Below are positions 1 through 6,436 of a DNA stretch of 17,937 bases, piece after piece. The stretch's first letter is position 1. Each line of letters starts with the position of its first letter. The position numbers and the translations under genes were made by a program. The DNA is from an uncultured Actinomycetes bacterium. Lineage in GTDB: Bacteria; Actinomycetota; Thermoleophilia; Solirubrobacterales; 70-9. The stretch covers positions 1 to 17,937 of the forward strand of contig CAMPIP010000028.1 of assembly GCA_946886425.1 (NCBI GenBank). Direction: 5' to 3'. The notes under the pieces were generated by a model. That model made no database searches. It was not told the DNA's origin and worked only from the letters and a program-made list of their open reading frames with translations.

Positions 1-500
1 TCGGCGGCGGCGACCGGGACCAGGCGCGAGACCAGGGTCGCGGTCAGCGCCGAGCGCCCGGCCAGCGGGCGCAGGGCGCGCAGCACCCGGTCGGGGTCGA
101 CGCAGGCCGAGTAGACGGCGGCGACGACCATCACCACCGCGGCCCGCAGGCCGATCGAGAGGCCGGCGACGATCGCCTCGGCGGTGACGTCGACCTGGCC
201 GAGCAGTGGCCAGTCGCCGAGCCGAGCCAGGACCGTCTCGCCGCGGGAGACGACCAGGGCGTTGACGGCGACGATCAAGAGCGCCAGCGAGAGGCCCATG
301 CGGAGCCCGGCCCGGACCGCGGTGCGGGCGCCGGCGAGCAGGCCGGCGACGGCGGCCGCGGCGCCGGTCGCGACCAGGACCAGCGGGCTCGAGTAGACGA
401 AGGCGACGGCGACGAGAGCGCCGAGGTAGGCAACCGCGGCGGCCGGCGAGGCCGACTGCAGGGGCAGGCGCCGCGGGGTGTAGGCGAAGGGCGATCTCAT
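1..500 (-). CDS. ecfT: Energy-coupling factor (ECF) transporter transmembrane component EcfT/CbiQ-like, 3' end beyond window
   Basis: Reading the minus strand from an ATG at 500 gives about 166 codons running off the left edge. The protein begins MRSPFAYTPRRLPLQSASPA and is dominated by hydrophobic Ala/Val/Leu segments (about residues 22-58 and 66-84, and again near 110-130). It then has a cytoplasmic-type stretch VDPDRVLRALRPLAGRSALT, which resembles the region around the Arg-containing coupling motifs of EcfT/CbiQ proteins. Such proteins join a substrate-binding S component to the ATPases of an ECF importer in the cytoplasmic membrane. The ATG overlaps the stop of the DUF4430 lipoprotein gene (ATGA), so the two are translationally coupled. 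Position in a cobalamin-riboswitch operon points to cobalamin or cobalt uptake (inference). The ATPase and S-component genes are not in the window. Confidence 0.75.
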   Translation of the reverse strand, partial: MRSPFAYTPRRLPLQSASPAAAVAYLGALVAVAFVYSSPLVLVATGAAAAVAGLLAGARTAVRAGLRMGLSLALLIVAVNALVVSRGETVLARLGDWPLLGQVDVTAEAIVAGLSIGLRAAVVMVVAAVYSACVDPDRVLRALRPLAGRSALTATLVSRLVPVAAA

Positions 501-1414
501 CGGCCCGGCAGTGGCAGCGGGGTCTCCTCCCCGGACTCGACCGCCACCGCGTAATGGTCGCGCAGCTTCTCCTCGTTGAGCAGGCTCGCGGCGGCGCGCA
601 CGCCGGCTGCCGTGACGCCGGTGACGAGCCAGGTCGGCGGCGCTTCGAAACGGCGGGTCGCGGCGACGAGGCCGGCGTCGGGGCCGAAGCGCCGCGCCAC
701 CTCCCCGGATTCGCCGAGGCCCTCGAGCCGCGGCTGGCCGCCGCCTCTGAAGGTGGCGAAGACGCCGCCTTCCTCCACCCCGTTCTCGATCTGCCTGGCG
801 GCGGGATCGCCGCGGAGCTGCGCCCAGGGCCCGACGAGGAGGCGGATCGCCCCGGCGGGGGTGCCGGCCGCTATCTCGACCCCCTCCCGCTCGAGTGCCG
901 CGCGGGCGGCCGCGCAAGCGGGGCCGCCGCCCATGCAGACGACCGCGACCGGGTGGCGCCGGCCCTCGTAGCCGCCCCGGAACGGCTGTGGCCAGGAGCC
1001 GACCACGGCCGGCACGTGCAGGGCCGAGGTCCAGTCCCGGTAGTCCCACCAGATCGCCTCGCCGCCCCGCAGCGGGTAGTCGGCGGCCCCGACCGTCGAC
1101 TCGACGCCGTTGACGTAGAAGAGCCAGTCGAAGTACCGGCCGCCGCGCGAGGCGCTCTCGACGCCGTCGATCGCCTTGACGAAGCGGCCGCCTTCTTTGG
1201 TGCCGATCTCGGCGGCGCCTTCGAGTACCCGCATCACCGTGTCGGCCTCGGTGGCGTCCTCGACCTCCTCGGCAAGGACGAGCTCCCGCCCGTAGTCGTG
1301 GGTGACCGTCAGCCGGACCGGGTCGAGCCCCTCGCCCGGCCCGAGGCCGCAGCCGGCGACCGCGAGCAGCGCCAGCAGCGCGCCCGCGATCGCCAGAGCC
1401 CGATTCAGGCCCAT
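497..1414 (-). CDS. DUF4430-domain lipoprotein (transcobalamin-like), probable corrinoid-binding component
   Basis: This 305-residue protein begins MGLNRALAIAGALLALLAVA followed by G-C, a lipoprotein signal peptide with lipobox LAVAGC (acylated Cys22), so it is probably anchored to the outer face of the membrane. Residues about 34-125 match the DUF4430 pattern (C-terminal domain of transcobalamin-like proteins): a beta-rich stretch, then FVKAIDGVES, YFDWLFYVNGVES and LRGGEAIWWDYRDW. The remaining 180 residues contain a second alpha/beta-looking region (HPVAVVCMGGGPACAAARAALE) that I do not recognise. It follows the other DUF4430-like gene by 19 bp and overlaps the EcfT gene by ATGA. The upstream cobalamin riboswitch makes a role in B12 or corrinoid capture likely; ligand binding itself is inferred. 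Confidence 0.82.
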   Translation of the reverse strand: MGLNRALAIAGALLALLAVAGCGLGPGEGLDPVRLTVTHDYGRELVLAEEVEDATEADTVMRVLEGAAEIGTKEGGRFVKAIDGVESASRGGRYFDWLFYVNGVESTVGAADYPLRGGEAIWWDYRDWTSALHVPAVVGSWPQPFRGGYEGRRHPVAVVCMGGGPACAAARAALEREGVEIAAGTPAGAIRLLVGPWAQLRGDPAARQIENGVEEGGVFATFRGGGQPRLEGLGESGEVARRFGPDAGLVAATRRFEAPPTWLVTGVTAAGVRAAASLLNEEKLRDHYAVAVESGEETPLPLPGR

Positions 1415-1433
1415 TGGCCTCGGCGGGGATACA

Positions 1434-2192
1434 TCAGGCTTCGGGACAGATGCCGGCGATGCAGACCGGCGCGGCGGCGGAGGGGATTTCCTTGCCGTGG
1501 GTCGCCCGCAACAGGCCCGGGGCCGTCAGGGTGACGGTGGCCTTGCCGGCGGCGTCGGTCGGCCCGCTGGCGCCGCTTACGGTGGCGTCGGGGACCGGCT
1601 TGCGCTTGCCTTTTTCGTCGTAGGAAAAGACCCGCACCTCGAACGGGGTGCCGGCACTGGCGCTTTCCGGCGCGACCAGGGCGAGCTCGTTCGCGTACGG
1701 GTAGGAGCTCGCGTAGGCCCAGAGCACTTCGTCGCCGGGCTTCAGCTTCACCGAGTCGCCACCGACCTGCTGGGCCTTGTGGTTGACCTTCAGGTACCAG
1801 GAGGCCTTTTTGTTGGTGATCTTGGCGCTGCCGATGCTGCAGATGCCGAGCCCGAAGCTGAAGGCGTCGGTGATCGAGAGCGGCCGCAGGGCCGGGGTGC
1901 TCTTCGAGGCCTGGACGAGCAGGCCCATCGCGGTAGCGCCCTTGATCGTCGCCGGCTTGCCGCTGCCGGCGTTGTCGGCGCCGAAGCAGGTGGCCGACCT
2001 GCTCGTCTTCACCGAGACGGTGCCGGTGTCGAGAGCCTGTTCGCTCAACACCTTCCCGGCCTTGCCGACGACGCGCAGCTCGGCGGAGACGCGCTTGGCG
2101 GCCGCCGCGGCGGCGGGGACGAGTGAAACGACGATGACCAGCACGCAGGCCGCGGCCAGCCGGAACGGGATGAATCTTGGCATTAACGCCAC
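1434..2192 (-). CDS. Exported DUF4430-like protein with C-terminal Ig-like region, first gene of the B12 operon
   Basis: This is a 252-residue protein with a Sec signal peptide (FIPFRLAAACVLVIVVSLVP followed by an Ala-rich cleavage region near residue 32). The middle carries a DUF4430-type signature, ASWYLKVNHKAQ...VKLKPGDEVLWAYAS, and two well separated cysteines (CFGADN, GLGICSIG). The last 80 residues (SAGTPFEVRVFSYDEKGKRK, PTDAAGKATVTLTAPGLLRA) look like a bacterial Ig-like/invasin-type domain, and a CIAGIC tail could form a disulfide. The GTG at 2192 is chosen because GAGGAAAG lies at suitable spacing before it; an ATG at 2183 is the alternative. It is the first gene after the riboswitch, so regulation by adenosylcobalamin or a related corrinoid is expected. 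A secreted corrinoid-binding role is inferred. Confidence 0.78.
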   Translation of the reverse strand: MALMPRFIPFRLAAACVLVIVVSLVPAAAAAAKRVSAELRVVGKAGKVLSEQALDTGTVSVKTSRSATCFGADNAGSGKPATIKGATAMGLLVQASKSTPALRPLSITDAFSFGLGICSIGSAKITNKKASWYLKVNHKAQQVGGDSVKLKPGDEVLWAYASSYPYANELALVAPESASAGTPFEVRVFSYDEKGKRKPVPDATVSGASGPTDAAGKATVTLTAPGLLRATHGKEIPSAAAPVCIAGICPEA

Positions 2193-2218
2193 CCTTTCCT
2201 CGAGGGTTGTCTTGGCTT

Positions 2219-2395
2219 GGCCGGAGGACAGGTCTCCTGGCTCCCGGGGTTGGTCGGCCGCACCTTCCCGGGGATTCCGTGTCGTCCCCAGTGGCTGGCG
2301 CGCGAGGCGCCTGCGGCTTCCTTGGCCCGGTCACAGTGGCGGGACCGCGCCGGCTTCGCACCGGACTTCCCTTGACCACCGACCGTATGTACGCC
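2219..2395 (-). promoter_or_regulatory. Cobalamin (B12) riboswitch
   Basis: On the minus strand the conserved core is visible in order: GGGAAGTCCGGTGCGAAGCC (about 2372-2353), then GGTCCCGCCACTGTGA (2346-2331), a variable stem region, and the B12-box-like AGCCAGGAGACCTGTCC (2242-2226). These match the class hallmarks GGGAA..GGTG..A..CC, CCCGCCACTGT and AGCCAGGAGACCTGCC. It ends about 30 nt before the start codon of the exported DUF4430-like gene, so it should control the 2192-to-1 operon. The exact ends of P1 were not computed. Confidence 0.93.
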
Positions 2396-2399
2396 GGCG

Positions 2400-2405
2400 A
2401 GTCTA
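2400..2405 (-). promoter_or_regulatory. Possible -10 element of the riboswitch operon
   Basis: TAGACT on the minus strand fits the TAnnnT form of actinobacterial -10 elements and lies just upstream of the riboswitch 5' end. No convincing -35 is seen at the right distance, so this is tentative. Confidence 0.3.
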
Positions 2406-2532
2406 CTCGTCCATCCCGGACCAATTTTCGTCCAAGCGCGCTTTTCGTTCAGCTAGGCTGCCGCCGCTTTAACGAACCAAAGCGTTTATCGCAGCTCATC
2501 CATCGACCACACGGAAGCAGGGAGGAAGTCAA

Positions 2533-3243
2533 ATGCGCAGGGGACTGCACAGCCGCCCGGCGGCCCTGGCGATCGCCTCGATCGCCCTCTTCGTCGCCCT
2601 CGGCGGCAGCGTCTACGCCGCCCAGAAGATCAACGGCAAGCAGATCAAGCCGAAGTCGCTGCCGGGCAACCGGCTGGCGCTGGAATCGGTGCCGGGCAAC
2701 CGGCTGAAGCCGGGCTCGGTCTCCAGCGCCCAGCTGGCGCCGGGGGCGGTCTCGGCCTCGCAGCTGGCGCCCGGCTCGGTGACCGGTATCCAGGTCGACG
2801 TCGCCACTCTGGGACAGGTGCCGAGCTCGGTCCACGCCGAAAACGCCGACGCCGCCCGCGACGCCCAGACCGCCCTCAACGCCGTCAACGCCCTCGACGC
2901 GCAGCGCGTCAACGGCCACAGCGCCGGCTGCCAGCCGGACACCCGCTTCTTCGCCGGCGCCTGCTGGCAGACCAAGAGCAACGAGGCGGCGGTGCCGGCT
3001 CCGACCGCCGCCCTCGCCTGCGCCAACCTCGGCGGCGAGCTGCCGGGCGCCCTGGAGCTGGCGGCCTTCTCGCAGCTGCCCGGGATCGTGCTGGCGAGCG
3101 GGGACGAGTGGAGCGGGGATATCCCCGTCGTCTCAGCTCCCAGTCTCTACGCAGTTGTGACTGTCGCACCCAACGGCGAAATCACCTCAGCCGCTTTCAG
3201 CGCCAACCGCAAATACCGCTGCGTGATCCCGCTCGTCACCTGA
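2533..3243 (+). CDS. Exported repeat protein of the Thermoleophilia GNRLxPGSV type
   Basis: This 236-residue exported protein has a strong ribosome binding site (GGGAGGAAGTCAAATG). The N-terminal segment ALAIASIALFVALGGSVYAA is the leader typical of a large actinobacterial (especially Solirubrobacterales) exported family. It is followed by short repeats with the pattern (S)LPGNRL / SVPGNRLKPGSV / SAQLAPGAV / SASQLAPGSV at about residues 40-80, then an Ala/Asp-rich region and a C-terminal domain with several cysteines (GCQPDTRFFAGACWQ, LACANLGG, YRCVIP). That C-terminal part may be a small disulfide-bonded, possibly lectin-like fold; the function is unknown. It is transcribed away from the B12 operon; the 340-bp gap upstream holds the riboswitch and presumably both promoters. 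Confidence 0.8.
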   Translation: MRRGLHSRPAALAIASIALFVALGGSVYAAQKINGKQIKPKSLPGNRLALESVPGNRLKPGSVSSAQLAPGAVSASQLAPGSVTGIQVDVATLGQVPSSVHAENADAARDAQTALNAVNALDAQRVNGHSAGCQPDTRFFAGACWQTKSNEAAVPAPTAALACANLGGELPGALELAAFSQLPGIVLASGDEWSGDIPVVSAPSLYAVVTVAPNGEITSAAFSANRKYRCVIPLVT

Positions 3244-3247
3244 CGAA

Positions 3248-3619
3248 TCAGGCGTCGAGCAGGCGGCGGTAGTAGCGGTAGTCGCGCCGGTCGGGACGCA
3301 GGTTCGAGGCCAGGGCCAGGTGGTGGCGGGCCCTGGCCTTCTCGCCGGTGTGGCTGAGGGCGCGCCCGAGGCAGAAGTGGGCGTAGTCGTTGACGTGGTG
3401 GGTCGCGACCACCGCCTCGAACTCGATCGCGGCCTGGGCGAAGCGGCCGGCCCGGTAGTAGGCACGGCCGAGCGCCTCGCGGACCGAGGACTTCTCCGGC
3501 GCCCGACGGGCGGCCTCGGCGAGCGGCTCGGTCGCGTCCATGAAATCGCCGTCTTCGAGCAGCTCGATTCCACGCCTGTACAGGGTGTAAGTCGCCTCCG
3601 ATGCCGCATCGAACCGCAT
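3248..3619 (-). CDS. Tetratricopeptide-repeat (TPR) protein
   Basis: This is a short soluble protein (123 residues from the ATG at 3619) made of about three TPR helix pairs: YTLYRRGIELLEDGDFMDAT, REALGRAYYRAGRFAQAAIE and FCLGRALSHTGEKARARHHL, followed by ASNLRPDRRDYRYYRRLLDA. TPRs mediate protein contacts, but no partner is evident. The start is uncertain. An ATG at 3679 with GAAGG upstream would add 20 residues of low-complexity sequence, but it would use the same CATG as the leader ORF start on the plus strand and leave no room for divergent promoters. It ends 4 bp from the stop of the exported repeat protein, so the two converge. Confidence 0.75.
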   Translation of the reverse strand: MRFDAASEATYTLYRRGIELLEDGDFMDATEPLAEAARRAPEKSSVREALGRAYYRAGRFAQAAIEFEAVVATHHVNDYAHFCLGRALSHTGEKARARHHLALASNLRPDRRDYRYYRRLLDA

Positions 3620-3635
3620 CGACCAAGTGTAGGAG

Positions 3636-3654
3636 GCCGGTCCAACCGGCTTTT
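3636..3654 (+). promoter_or_regulatory. Hairpin plus T-tract ahead of the leader peptide (possible attenuator)
   Basis: GCCGGT (3636-3641), loop CCA, ACCGGC (3645-3650), then TTTT. The shape is that of a short intrinsic terminator on the plus strand, placed 24 bp before the leader ORF. The stem is only 6 bp (8 with a G-U and an A-U pair), so it may instead be chance. Confidence 0.3.
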
Positions 3655-3677
3655 CCGGGCCTGCCGAGGAGGTCACC

Positions 3678-3704
3678 ATGCTACCTTCAAACAAGACCTT
3701 TTAA
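3678..3704 (+). CDS. Leader peptide MLPSNKTF, translationally coupled to the zinc-ribbon gene
   Basis: GAGGAGGT followed by CACC and an ATG gives a near-ideal ribosome binding site for an 8-codon ORF encoding MLPSNKTF. Its TAA stop overlaps the ATG of the next gene in the string TAATG (3702-3706). The zinc-ribbon ORF itself has no Shine-Dalgarno sequence, so its translation most likely depends on ribosomes that have finished this leader. This short ORF is too small to be called by length alone. The evidence is the RBS strength plus the exact stop/start overlap. A regulatory role, or a simple reinitiation device, is inferred. Confidence 0.6.
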   Translation: MLPSNKTF

Positions 3705-4069
3705 TGCGAAATAGCAGCGGAAAAGCATCGAAGTGGATCTGCGACGCCTGCGGAGTCAGCGTCAGCCGCATGGATGGCAAGCGCGTCGCGCTGCCAGATG
3801 CCTGGACGCGCTCCCAGGAGGGCACGTTCTGTCTGCTCTGCCGCCGCGAGCGCGCCGCCCAGGCGGCGCTCGAGACCGCCTCCGACGACTCCCTGCAGAC
3901 CCGCGCGCAGCTACGCCGCGCCGCCCTGATCGAGTTCGAGGTGAGCCGGCGCCCCAGCCACACGGACGGGGCGATCGCGAAAACCTGCCGCTCCTCGGTC
4001 TCCGCGGTGGCGGCGGCACGGCGGCGCCTGAAGCTACCGGCGGCACCCGCCCAGCGCTCCCACTCCTAG
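3704..4069 (+). CDS. Small zinc-ribbon protein with C-terminal helix-turn-helix-like region
   Basis: This is a 121-residue protein. The N-terminus has two CxxC pairs, WICDACG (Cys13, Cys16) and FCLLCRR (Cys43, Cys46), consistent with one zinc-ribbon site. The basic C-terminal half (RRAALIEFEVSRRPSHTDGA, then IAKTCRSSVSAVAAARRRLK) reads as a helix-turn-helix in which AIAKTCRSSVSAVAAARRR would be the recognition unit. A nucleic-acid-binding regulator is likely, but the target is unknown. The ATG is taken because it overlaps the leader TAA. The TAG stop lies within the CCTAGG target site of the adjacent IS, so the insertion left the protein unchanged but separated the gene from its downstream palindrome. 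Confidence 0.72.
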   Translation: MRNSSGKASKWICDACGVSVSRMDGKRVALPDAWTRSQEGTFCLLCRRERAAQAALETASDDSLQTRAQLRRAALIEFEVSRRPSHTDGAIAKTCRSSVSAVAAARRRLKLPAAPAQRSHS

Positions 4070-4070
4070 G

Positions 4071-4093
4071 TGTAATTCCTAAGCACGTTGTTC
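4071..4093 (+). repeat. Left terminal inverted repeat of the IS481-family element
   Basis: Starts TGTA and shares GCACGTTGTTC with the right end; 18 of 23 positions are identical. Confidence 0.85.
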
Positions 4094-4150
4094 ATCCGGA
4101 CCTCCTTGGAGGCTGGCGGTGTCGAAGCCCCAGCAACAAGGAGGAACCGG

Positions 4151-5140
4151 ATGAAGCTCCACGCTAACGCGCCCCTCGGCCCGAAGGGGAGAGCGACGAT
4201 GGTCAGGCGCGTGCTCGAGGAAGGGGTCGCGCTCACGGAGGCGGCCGAGGCCGCCGGAGTGAGCGCGAGGACGGCCGGCAAATGGGTTCGCCGCTACCGT
4301 GACGAGGGCGAGGCTGGCCTGCTCGACCGCAGCTCCGCCCCCAAGCACGTCCACAACGCCACCGCCCCGGAGCGGGTCGAGGCGATCGCCGCCCTGCGGC
4401 GCCTGCGGATGACCGGTCCCGAGATCGCCGAGCTCCTGGAGATGGCGACCTCGACGGTCTCTGCCGTGCTGGGGCGGATCGGTCTTGGCAAGCTCAGCCG
4501 CCTGGAGCAGGAGCCGATTCATCGCTATGAGCGCCGTCGCCCCGGCGAGCTGATCCACATCGACGTCAAGAAGCTGGGCCGGATCGGGCCTCACGGAGCC
4601 GGGCACCGGGTACTCGGTCGCCGAGCGCGGCGGGACATCACCAAGCTCGACGCCGCCGGCGTCAAGCGCCGCCAGGTCGGCTGGGAGTGCGTGCACGTCT
4701 GCGTCGACGACGCTACCCGCCTGGCCTACGCCGAGGTCCTACCCGACGAGAAGACGAAGACGGTCCTCGGCTTCCTGCGGCGGGCGGTCGCCTTCTACCG
4801 CTCCCACGGGGTCACCGTCGAGCGGCTGATGACCGACAACGGCTCCGCCTACCGCTCCACCGCCCACGCCCTCGCCTGCAGGTCGATGGGGATCAGGCAC
4901 ATCCGCACCCGCCCCTACCGACCCCAGACCAACGGCAAGGCCGAGAGATTCATCCGCACGATGCTGCGCGAGTGGGCCTACGCCGCCGTCTACGGCTCCT
5001 CGCCAGAGAGGGCCATGGCCCTCTCTGGCTGGATCGAGCGCTACAACTTCAGGCGACGACACGGCGCCCTCGGCCACCGGCCGCCGATTCAGCGGCTACG
5101 GGAGCTCACCGCGAACAACGTGCCTGGCATCTACACCTAG
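4151..5140 (+). CDS. IS481-family DDE transposase
   Basis: This 329-residue transposase cuts and joins the IS ends. The ATG at 4151 is chosen because AAGGAGGAACCGG immediately precedes it. Residues 15-60 form a helix-turn-helix (LTEAAEAAGVSARTAGKWVR), and a second HTH-like segment lies near LRMTGPEIAELLEMATSTVS. The rve/DDE core shows Asp138 (LIHIDVKK), Asp229 (LMTDNGSAY) and Glu265 (NGKAERFIRT). The spacing of 35 residues between the second Asp and the Glu is canonical. All three residues are present, so it looks active. The stop codon is unusual: the IS itself ends at 5135, and the TAG (5138-5140) lies in the duplicated target CCTAGG, so the target DNA supplies the terminator of translation. 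Confidence 0.93.
   Translation: MKLHANAPLGPKGRATMVRRVLEEGVALTEAAEAAGVSARTAGKWVRRYRDEGEAGLLDRSSAPKHVHNATAPERVEAIAALRRLRMTGPEIAELLEMATSTVSAVLGRIGLGKLSRLEQEPIHRYERRRPGELIHIDVKKLGRIGPHGAGHRVLGRRARRDITKLDAAGVKRRQVGWECVHVCVDDATRLAYAEVLPDEKTKTVLGFLRRAVAFYRSHGVTVERLMTDNGSAYRSTAHALACRSMGIRHIRTRPYRPQTNGKAERFIRTMLREWAYAAVYGSSPERAMALSGWIERYNFRRRHGALGHRPPIQRLRELTANNVPGIYT
5113..5135 (-). repeat. Right terminal inverted repeat of the IS481-family element
   Basis: Read on the minus strand it begins TGTAGATGCCAGGCACGTTG, matching the left end; it lies within the last codons of the transposase gene. Confidence 0.85.
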
Positions 5141-5306
5141 GAGGGATTGGCGAAACCCCCGCACGCGTCCGGCGGCGGCGGACGCGGCGCGGTTCGGCGT
5201 CCTCGGTCGGCCAAATAGCTCTGCTATTCGGCCTTCCTGCGTCCTTGTCCCGCTTGGTCCGGCGCTCGCCGGCCCGCGCACCCGGGTTTCGCCAATCCCT
5301 CCTAGG
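5136..5306. repeat. 171-bp palindromic repeat element with 23-bp perfect terminal arms
   Basis: The left arm 5136-5158 (CCTAGGAGGGATTGGCGAAA then CCC) is the exact reverse complement of 5284-5306. The symmetry axis is base 5221. At the axis, GGCCAAATAGC / TCT / GCTATTCGGCC (5209-5233) forms an 11-bp stem with one mismatch. Between arm and axis, each half has its own local hairpin: CGCGTCCG/CGGACGCG (5164-5186) and CCGGC/GCCGG (5259-5272). The overall fold is a long base stem with an apical hairpin and two side hairpins. It fills the space between two convergent genes, and its terminal CCTAGG contains the stop codons of both, so it may act as a bidirectional terminator. No ORF is believable in it; it may be a non-autonomous mobile element. 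Confidence 0.85.
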
Positions 5307-6396
5307 TCCGCGTGCGCGCGGCCAGGTCGTCGAGCAGGCCCGGCATGCCACGCTCGGCGTGGAGGCGGCGCTGGCGGTCGGCGCCGTTGCCGTCGGCGAG
5401 GATCCGCTCGATCTCGGTCAGTGCCTCCTCCCCGCCCAGCTCCCGCGCGTAGGGCGCAACCTCGGCGAGCCGCCGGCGGGCGACCTCGGCGGCGGGCGCG
5501 GCCGTCTCGGCGTCGACCATCAGCTTGGCGCCGAGCCCGTAGCGGCCGGCCTGGTAGTAGGACTCCTCGAGCGCCTCGCGGGCGAGGCCGGGCGCGGGCG
5601 ACCCGGGCCGATCGATCTCCCGGGCCGCCAGGGCCTGGATCAGCGCCCCGACCGCGGCGTTGGCGCCGACCTCGGTCTGCACGTCCATTCCCCGCACCTC
5701 GACCGTGCCGAGGTTGGGGTGCGGGCGCACGTCCCACCAGATGTAGGTGTAGTCGTCGACCCCCGCGGCGGCGATCAGCTGGTCGGCGACGGCGAGGAAC
5801 TCCTCGTAGTCGCGGAACTCGCGCGGCATCTCGAAGCGCGGGTAGCTGGCGACGACGCTGGCCCGGGCCGAGGCGAGACCGGTGTCCTCGCCGTTGCGGA
5901 AGGGCGAGTTGGCGGTCAGCGCCTGCAGCAGGGGCAGGTGGTGGCGGAGGGCATTGGCGACCCGCACGGCGGTCTCGGGATCGGGCATGCCGACGTGGAC
6001 GTGGAGGCCGCAGGGCGGCGTCCGCAGCAGGCTGACCAGGTCCTCCTTGACCGGCTCGTAGCGCTCCGCGTCGACCAGCTGGGCGCCACCGGCGTCCTCC
6101 GGGTGCAGGCCGGCGCCGAGCAGCCGCGCCCGCGCCGCGAGGGTCAGCTCCCGCATCCGGGTCAGGTCGGCGAGCGCCTCCTCGACGTTGCCGCAAACGC
6201 CGGTCTTCAGCTCGATCTGGGCGGCGAAGATCTCGGTCGAGATCTGCTCGCGACCGGCCGGGTCGATCGCCTCGATCACCCGTTCGGCATCCGGCACCAG
6301 GCAGTTCTCGGCGTCGACGAGCAGCAGCTCTTCCTCGATCCCGAGCGAGAGCGGCGCCGAGGCGCCGAAGCGGTGCTGTGGGCTCGAGTCGGGCAG
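5302..6396 (-). CDS. ybdK: YbdK-type carboxylate-amine ligase (glutamate-cysteine ligase family 2)
   Basis: This protein (364 residues from the proposed start) belongs to the GCS2/YbdK family, which forms ATP-dependent amide bonds such as gamma-glutamylcysteine; many members have unassigned substrates. Family signatures seen are SLGIEEELLLVDAE at the N-terminus, QIELKTGVCGNVEEAL, PPCGLHVHVGMPD, LQALTANSPFRNGED and HPNLGTVEVRGMD. The length is normal for the family. The reading frame has no ATG, GTG or TTG between 6798 and the conserved N-terminus. A CTG at 6396 preceded by AGGGGG is the best candidate; an ATC after GGGAAGGG at 6438 is another. The gene follows the GNAT gene closely. Its TAG stop lies in the CCTAGG at the right end of the palindromic element. 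Confidence 0.85.
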   Translation of the reverse strand: MPDSSPQHRFGASAPLSLGIEEELLLVDAENCLVPDAERVIEAIDPAGREQISTEIFAAQIELKTGVCGNVEEALADLTRMRELTLAARARLLGAGLHPEDAGGAQLVDAERYEPVKEDLVSLLRTPPCGLHVHVGMPDPETAVRVANALRHHLPLLQALTANSPFRNGEDTGLASARASVVASYPRFEMPREFRDYEEFLAVADQLIAAAGVDDYTYIWWDVRPHPNLGTVEVRGMDVQTEVGANAAVGALIQALAAREIDRPGSPAPGLAREALEESYYQAGRYGLGAKLMVDAETAAPAAEVARRRLAEVAPYARELGGEEALTEIERILADGNGADRQRRLHAERGMPGLLDDLAARTRT

Positions 6397-6436
6397 AGCC
6401 CCCTGCCCGTACCCGCGACGGGCGCGACGATAACCG

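Larger units (their letters stand above)
4065..5141 (+). mobile_element. Complete IS481-family insertion sequence with CCTAGG target duplication
   Basis: The element spans 4071-5135 (1065 bp). Left end TGTAATTCCTAAGCACGTTG and the right end read inward (TGTAGATGCCAGGCACGTTG) match at 18 of the first 23 bases, including a shared GCACGTTGTTC. CCTAGG flanks both sides (4065-4070 and 5136-5141). A 6-bp duplication of the form NCTAGN is the known target habit of IS481. One intact DDE transposase fills it. Confidence 0.92.

Noticed and set aside
554..2126. Long plus-strand frames (554-1534 and 1302-2126)
   Set aside because: Antisense to the DUF4430 genes, which have signal peptides and domain signatures; these frames show neither.
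5106..5351. ORFs inside the palindromic element (for example AIWPTEDAEPRR on the minus strand)
   Set aside because: Translations of a structured repeat; no RBS or domain.
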